DNA of 64,000 nucleotides from Mesorhizobium ciceri WSM4083 (lineage in GTDB: Bacteria; Pseudomonadota; Alphaproteobacteria; Rhizobiales; Rhizobiaceae). Shown in pieces: positions 60,062-64,000 of this stretch. Position 1 is the stretch's first letter. Each line of letters begins with the position of its first letter. The notes beneath the pieces were generated by a model. It was given only the letters and a program-made list of their open reading frames with translations. It did no database searches and was not told the origin of the DNA. The translations under genes and the position numbers were made by a program. Location of the stretch: assembly GCF_000519305.1 (NCBI RefSeq), contig NZ_JAFG01000003.1, positions 561,070 to 625,069 on the forward strand, written 5' to 3'.

Positions 60062-62086
60062 GTGGCAGCATCGTTCCGGCCGGACATACAAGGATTGCGC
60101 GCGCTCGCCGTCGGCGGCGTCGTCGCCTATCATTTCGGCCTCACCGCGCTCCCCGGCGGCTTTGCCGGCGTCGACATCTTCTTCGTCATCTCGGGCTGGC
60201 TGATATCGACCCACCTCATGCAGGAGATCGGCGAGACCGGCCGGCTCGACCTCTGGCGCTTCTATGCCAGGCGCGCGCGGCGGCTTCTGCCGGCAGCTTT
60301 GTTCGTCATCCTGGTTACGCTGGCCGCCGGCTACTTCATCCTGGCGCCGCAGGAGCAGGCGCTCTATTCGCGCGGCGCCATGTTTGCCTCCGCCTATGCC
60401 ATCAATCTGTGGCTGCTGCGCTGGTCTTTCGACTATTTCGCCGCCGACGCCACCGCCAATCCCTTCATCCACTTCTGGTCGTTGTCGGTGGAGGAGCAGT
60501 TCTATCTGGCCTGGCCGGCGCTGCTTCTGCTGGCGGCCTGGCTGCGGCCGGGCAGGCGAACGGCCGCAGCCGTGATCGGCGTGGTCGGCCTTGCCTCCTT
60601 CGCCGCCTGCCTGTGGCTGACCAGCGCAGCACCAGCCTGGGCCTTCTATTTCTCGCCGCTGCGCGCCTGGGAGTTCGCCGCCGGCGGCCTGGCGACGCTG
60701 GTCCCCATGACTTTGCTGCAGCATCGCATCTGGCTGCGGGCCGCACTTGGCTGGGTCGGCCTGGCGCTGATCGCGACCGCCTATCTCCTGTTGAGCGAGG
60801 ACCTGCCCTTCCCCGGCTGGTACGCGTTGATGCCGGTTGCCGGCACCGTGCTGGTGCTGCTGGGCGGCGCAGGTGGGGAGCAGACCAACGGGCGGACCGG
60901 CTGGCACGCCCTTGGACCGGCCGCCGCTTTGTCGATGCCGCCTTTGCAATGGATCGGTACGCTCTCCTATTCGCTCTATCTCTGGCACTGGCCGGTCATC
61001 GTCTATGCCGGGATGCTGGCGCCCGATCTTTCCGTGCCGCAGCGGCTGGGCTGCGGCGTGCTGGCGCTGGCGCTGTCGGTGCTCACCTATCATTTGATCG
61101 AAGACCCCGCGCGGCGCGGCGCCTGGCCGACGGTGGGCGCCCGCGCCTTTCCCAAGGTCATTCCAGGCGCAAAACCGCTTCGCGCTTTTCCCGGCCTTGT
61201 GCTGGTTCCCGCGCTCGCCCTGACCGGTGCCGGCGTGGCGGTCGCCTATGCCAACGCGCATCTGGCCACGCGCAACATCGGCCCCGAGCAGCGCGGCATC
61301 GAGCAGGCGGTCGAAAGACCTTCCATCGCGCGGGCCGTCGACAAGAACTGCCTGGCCGACTTCCAAACGGTGACGCCGAAACCCTGCATGTTCGGCCCGG
61401 CCGACGCCACCCGCACCATCGTGCTGTTCGGCGATTCGCATGCCGACCACTGGTCGACACCGCTGATCGAAGCAGCCAGCCGCAACGACACAAAAGTGGT
61501 CACCTATCTCAAGTCATCGTGCCGCGCCTCGCGGCTCTCCACCTTCAACACGGTGCTGAAGCGCGACTACACCGAATGCGACGCCTGGCGCGAGCAGGCC
61601 ATATCGGAGATTATCCGCCGCAAGCCGCGCCTGGTGGTGATCTCCGAATTTTCCATCGGCAATCTGACCCGCGACCTGCCCGCCGCCGAACGCACCGCCG
61701 AAGTAGCGCGCTGGCAGGCCGGCCTGCGCTCGACCTTGCAGGCCTTCAGCCGGGCCGGTGTCGAGACCGCTGTTATCCGCGACACGCCGATCAACGCCAG
61801 CTTCGCCGGCTCCTGCGTGGCGCGCACCCTGTGGTGGCGCGAAGCCCCCTCGCCGCACTGCGACACGCCAAGGGCCGAAGCCGCCAACGACAGCACCGCC
61901 GCCGCCGAGCGCGCCGTGGTGACCAGCGTGCCCGACACCCGCTACATCGACCTCACCAACCAATTCTGCGGCCCGACCACCTGCCACGTCGTCATATCAG
62001 GCCAGCTGGCGTTTCGGGACAGGCACCATCTGGCGACGGGCTTTGCCGAGACGCTGGCGGGGCCATTGGAGAGGGCGCTGTTTTAG
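60062..62086 (+). CDS. OafA/YrhL-type acyltransferase with SGNH domain
   Basis: A 674-residue two-domain protein. The N-terminal acyltransferase-3 membrane domain has about ten helices: FRPDIQGLRALAVGGVVAYH, GGFAGVDIFFVISGWLI and HFWSLSVEEQFYLAWPALLL, the family signatures. The C-terminal part is an SGNH hydrolase-like domain (TIVLFGDSHADHWSTPLIEA with nucleophile Ser in GDSH, and DRHHLATGFAETLAG with His). Such proteins O-acetylate LPS or exopolysaccharide. Start is GTG 60062 (GAGGGAG upstream); TTG 60044 is an alternative. Confidence 0.88.
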   Translation: MAASFRPDIQGLRALAVGGVVAYHFGLTALPGGFAGVDIFFVISGWLISTHLMQEIGETGRLDLWRFYARRARRLLPAALFVILVTLAAGYFILAPQEQALYSRGAMFASAYAINLWLLRWSFDYFAADATANPFIHFWSLSVEEQFYLAWPALLLLAAWLRPGRRTAAAVIGVVGLASFAACLWLTSAAPAWAFYFSPLRAWEFAAGGLATLVPMTLLQHRIWLRAALGWVGLALIATAYLLLSEDLPFPGWYALMPVAGTVLVLLGGAGGEQTNGRTGWHALGPAAALSMPPLQWIGTLSYSLYLWHWPVIVYAGMLAPDLSVPQRLGCGVLALALSVLTYHLIEDPARRGAWPTVGARAFPKVIPGAKPLRAFPGLVLVPALALTGAGVAVAYANAHLATRNIGPEQRGIEQAVERPSIARAVDKNCLADFQTVTPKPCMFGPADATRTIVLFGDSHADHWSTPLIEAASRNDTKVVTYLKSSCRASRLSTFNTVLKRDYTECDAWREQAISEIIRRKPRLVVISEFSIGNLTRDLPAAERTAEVARWQAGLRSTLQAFSRAGVETAVIRDTPINASFAGSCVARTLWWREAPSPHCDTPRAEAANDSTAAAERAVVTSVPDTRYIDLTNQFCGPTTCHVVISGQLAFRDRHHLATGFAETLAGPLERALF

Positions 62087-62190
62087 GCGCCTCTGCGCCC
62101 GGTCCGCATTGCTCATCACATCTTGCGAATCTGTGGAACGGGCTTGATCACGGATCCGGCGGCATCGCCGGTCGGATCCATTTCACCCCC

Positions 62191-62784
62191 TCACCGCCTC
62201 GTCATCATCCCGTAATGCACCGCCAGCAGATCCAGCCCCACCTTCAGCAGCTTTGTCACCACATTCCGGCCCTCGCCGGTCTGCTCGGACAGGCGCTTGA
62301 GGGAACCGTCCGCGCAGCAGACTTGTCGCACCACGGCGGCCACCTCCCAATGGCCTAGCGCTCTTGTGGCGGCGGCATAGGCCCTGCCAGCGTCGAGCAC
62401 ACTGTCGGCGATGCCGCCGCCATCGCTGCTGCCGTCGACGCGCTCGGTCCAGCGCATCGGCTTGACATCAGCCTGCTGGCTGCAGCGGAAATCCTCGCGG
62501 TAGCGCAGGCCTGCCTCGCGCTGCTGGCGCGACAGCGAGGTGATGCCGACAAGCGCATCGATGGCGCGCACCCGCACGATGCCGCCGGTGGCGGCGTAGC
62601 CGTCATTCGACACTTCGTAAACACGGGCAGCCTCCAGCGTGCCCGCCGCCAGCCGCTTGCGGCCGAAGGCGTCATCCCTGAGCGCGAAATCATGGCCGAT
62701 CTCGCGGCGTATGCGCACCTGCTCGGCCTCGCCCTTCGGCAATTTCGGCGCCGGCGGTTTTGCGGACCTGGTCTTTTTGCTCAT
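62191..62784 (-). CDS. DUF6456 domain protein
   Basis: A 197-residue protein. The N-terminus is Lys/Pro-rich and probably disordered. The C-terminal half reads SRQQREAGLRYREDFRCSQQ, VLDAGRAYAAATRALGHWEV and LSEQTGEGRNVVTKLLKVGL, the helical DUF6456 pattern that is HTH-like and widespread in alphaproteobacteria. AGGAG is six bases before ATG 62784. It may be a DNA-binding regulator; no target inferred. Confidence 0.75.
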   Translation of the reverse strand: MSKKTRSAKPPAPKLPKGEAEQVRIRREIGHDFALRDDAFGRKRLAAGTLEAARVYEVSNDGYAATGGIVRVRAIDALVGITSLSRQQREAGLRYREDFRCSQQADVKPMRWTERVDGSSDGGGIADSVLDAGRAYAAATRALGHWEVAAVVRQVCCADGSLKRLSEQTGEGRNVVTKLLKVGLDLLAVHYGMMTRR

Positions 62785-62983
62785 GGGAGGCTCCTGGTTG
62801 GGTTGGGATGATGGAGGATGGCAAAGTGGGCGGAGCGGGCCGCCGTTCGGTTGGCCTTCAATGCACCGGAGGTCGTCGCCTCTACGCCGCTGCGCCAGCA
62901 TCCTTGCCCCCGGCATCCAGGCTGATGGAACCGGCGCGAGTTTTCGACGTTATGTCGCGTCCATGCCAAGGGGAGGTTCGCCG

Positions 62984-63265
62984 ATGACAGCCTTCATGCC
63001 GGTTACCGTGCGCTTTTGCGATAACAAAACCATGCTGGTCAGTTCGGTGGCCGGGGCCGCCGAGGCCCTGCGCCACCAATGGCCCGACAAGACAGCACCT
63101 GGCTATGTCGAGGCTTCCCGGCTGGTTGCGCTCGCCGTCGACGGCATTTGCTGCCAGCGCATTGCGTTCGACGCCTTCACCAGGGCGGCCAAGCAGCAGA
63201 ACATACTGGTGGCCAAGCCCAAAAGCCGCGCCCATGACTGGCTGGATGCGGTGGCTAGCCCGTGA
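62984..63265 (+). CDS. DUF982 protein (copy 1)
   Basis: A 93-residue DUF982 protein: the core PVTVRFCDNKTMLVSSVAGA then EALRHQWPDKTAPGYVEASR matches this small Rhizobiales-specific family, function unknown. GGGGAGG is the ribosome-binding site before ATG 62984. It is divergent from the DUF6456 gene. Confidence 0.85.
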   Translation: MTAFMPVTVRFCDNKTMLVSSVAGAAEALRHQWPDKTAPGYVEASRLVALAVDGICCQRIAFDAFTRAAKQQNILVAKPKSRAHDWLDAVASP

Positions 63266-63319
63266 GGAGCGGGCGCCGGCCGAAAAATTGATGCAACCGC
63301 CCGCCAGCGGGGCGCGTTT

Positions 63320-63682
63320 ATGGGTGCGGTAGCTGGAGCCGCGCGCAAAGCGAAGGTGAACGCCGTGGGTACGATGAAAACCGGATTGCCGCTCAAAGTG
63401 CGGGTGGAAGATGAGATCGAAGAGATCGACAGCGTCAGCGAAGCCGCCGATTTTCTGCAGCGCTGGCCGCTGGAGCGGCGCGGCCATGTATACCGCAGCG
63501 CGCTGAACGCCTGTAGCGCGGCGATCGCCGCGCAGATTTCCGAAGCCGACGCCATGAAGGTGTTTACCGGCTTCGCCCGGGTGACCGGCATATTGGTCGA
63601 CGAAGGCAACCCGGCCATGGTGATGGACGCACGGAGCGTGCAGAGCCGCACGCCCAAGCAGGGACGGCAGATGCCGAAATAG
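63320..63682 (+). CDS. DUF982 protein (copy 2)
   Basis: A 120-residue frame with a second DUF982-type core: PLKVRVEDEIEEIDSVSEAA then DFLQRWPLERRGHVYRSALN. The first 18 residues may not be translated; ATG 63374 is an alternative start. It lies 54 bases after copy 1, suggesting a local duplication with divergence. Confidence 0.75.
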   Translation: MGAVAGAARKAKVNAVGTMKTGLPLKVRVEDEIEEIDSVSEAADFLQRWPLERRGHVYRSALNACSAAIAAQISEADAMKVFTGFARVTGILVDEGNPAMVMDARSVQSRTPKQGRQMPK

Positions 63683-63691
63683 GGCTTTGCT

Positions 63692-63912
63692 TCTCTCTCC
63701 CCGTTTACGGGGGTGAGGTGTGGTCCGCGCAGCGGACGAAAAGCCAATTGCTTGGCTTTTCGAACAACGAACGCCCAGCAGGGCAATGAGGGGCGGCGCC
63801 AGCGCTTCGGTAACTGGCATCTGAATCGGATGCTTGAATTTCATGTCAGCTTTCAATCCTGCCTCGTCAGCGCTGCCCCTCATCCGCCTGCCGGCACCTT
63901 CTCCCCGTGAAC
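63692..63912. repeat. dispersed palindromic intergenic repeat
   Basis: Contains CTCCCCGTTTACGGGGGTGA, a hairpin AAAAGCCAATTGCTTGGCTTTT, TGAGGGGCGGCGCCAGCGCT and, at the right end, TGCCCCTCATCCGCCTGCCG with CACCTTCTCCCCGTGAACGG. Arms pair over a long distance. Same element group as the repeats at 2.4, 18.75 and 33.7 kb. Confidence 0.7.
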
Positions 63913-63954
63913 GGCAGGGCTATCGCATATGGAGTTCCTGAAATGTCTGCCCGG

Positions 63955-64000
63955 CACGGACCCCCACCCCTAACCCCTCCCCACAAGGGGGAGGGAGACT
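63955..64000. repeat. start of another intergenic repeat copy
   Basis: CCCCACCCCTAACCCCTCCC then CACAAGGGGGAGGG, cut off by the window edge. It matches one arm of the 2.4-kb element. Confidence 0.6.

Noticed and set aside
59686..62358. 890-codon open frame overlapping the OafA gene
   Set aside because: Arg/Pro/Ala-rich shadow frame; the acyltransferase-3 and SGNH motifs are in the other frame.

Overview
The window looks like part of the chromosome of an alphaproteobacterium of the order Rhizobiales, most likely Mesorhizobium or a close Phyllobacteriaceae relative. The basis is its high GC content, dispersed GC-rich palindromic intergenic repeats, DUF982, DUF1127, DUF1236 and DUF6456 families, a SyrA-like exopolysaccharide repressor, Ku/LigD end joining and a Wzx/Wzy-type exopolysaccharide locus. 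No rRNA, tRNA, complete insertion sequence or CRISPR array was found. The genus is an inference.

Layout. 0.1-7.3 kb: small redox and regulatory genes (NAD(P)-binding protein with a DUF1127-like leader gene, tautomerase, SDR, FAD monooxygenase, two LysR regulators, a GlxA-type AraC regulator). 7.5-11.3 kb: a molybdenum hydroxylase operon (FAD, 2Fe-2S and Mo subunits) ending in a MoaD-like gene. 11.5-14.7 kb: a lower-GC accessory block with a compact DUF262-HEPN-HEPN-like operon, a plausible uncharacterised defence module, followed by an orphan gene behind an AT-rich palindromic promoter. 15.4-25.3 kb: small secreted proteins, a broken gene, an ABC-F ATPase, a YdeI-like protein, SDR/LysR genes, an HtrA-like protein that has lost its whole catalytic triad, and a YghU-type GST. 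25.3-30.8 kb: a gene-poor stretch of small secreted or membrane proteins, a WD40 remnant, and two tandem tiny genes with a lasso-type RiPP leader and duplicated promoters. A third homologous peptide gene lies at 56.2 kb.

30.8-38.9 kb: SdrD-B-like membrane protein, exonuclease III, an alpha/beta hydrolase, then a non-homologous end-joining set (ligD, ku and a BRCT-HTH-TPR gene translationally coupled to ku). 39.1-53.3 kb: the exopolysaccharide locus with GT9, two tandem GNAT/CelD-like acyltransferases, Wzx flippase, GT4, DUF1972 glycosyltransferase, GH5 glycanase, Wzy-like polymerase, a Wzc/ExoP-like co-polymerase with a degenerate kinase domain, and a GINT1-N-like beta-propeller protein. The priming transferase and the outer-membrane Wza exporter are not in the window. 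53.4-64 kb: FAD monooxygenase, hydroxyacid dehydrogenase, Crp/Fnr and XRE regulators, an OafA-type acyltransferase with SGNH domain, a DUF6456 protein and two DUF982 genes.

The most interesting signals are the three lasso-leader-like peptides without visible maturation genes, the DUF262/HEPN operon, the BRCT-HTH-TPR partner of Ku, the dead HtrA-like protein, and several operator-like direct repeats in front of surface-polysaccharide genes.
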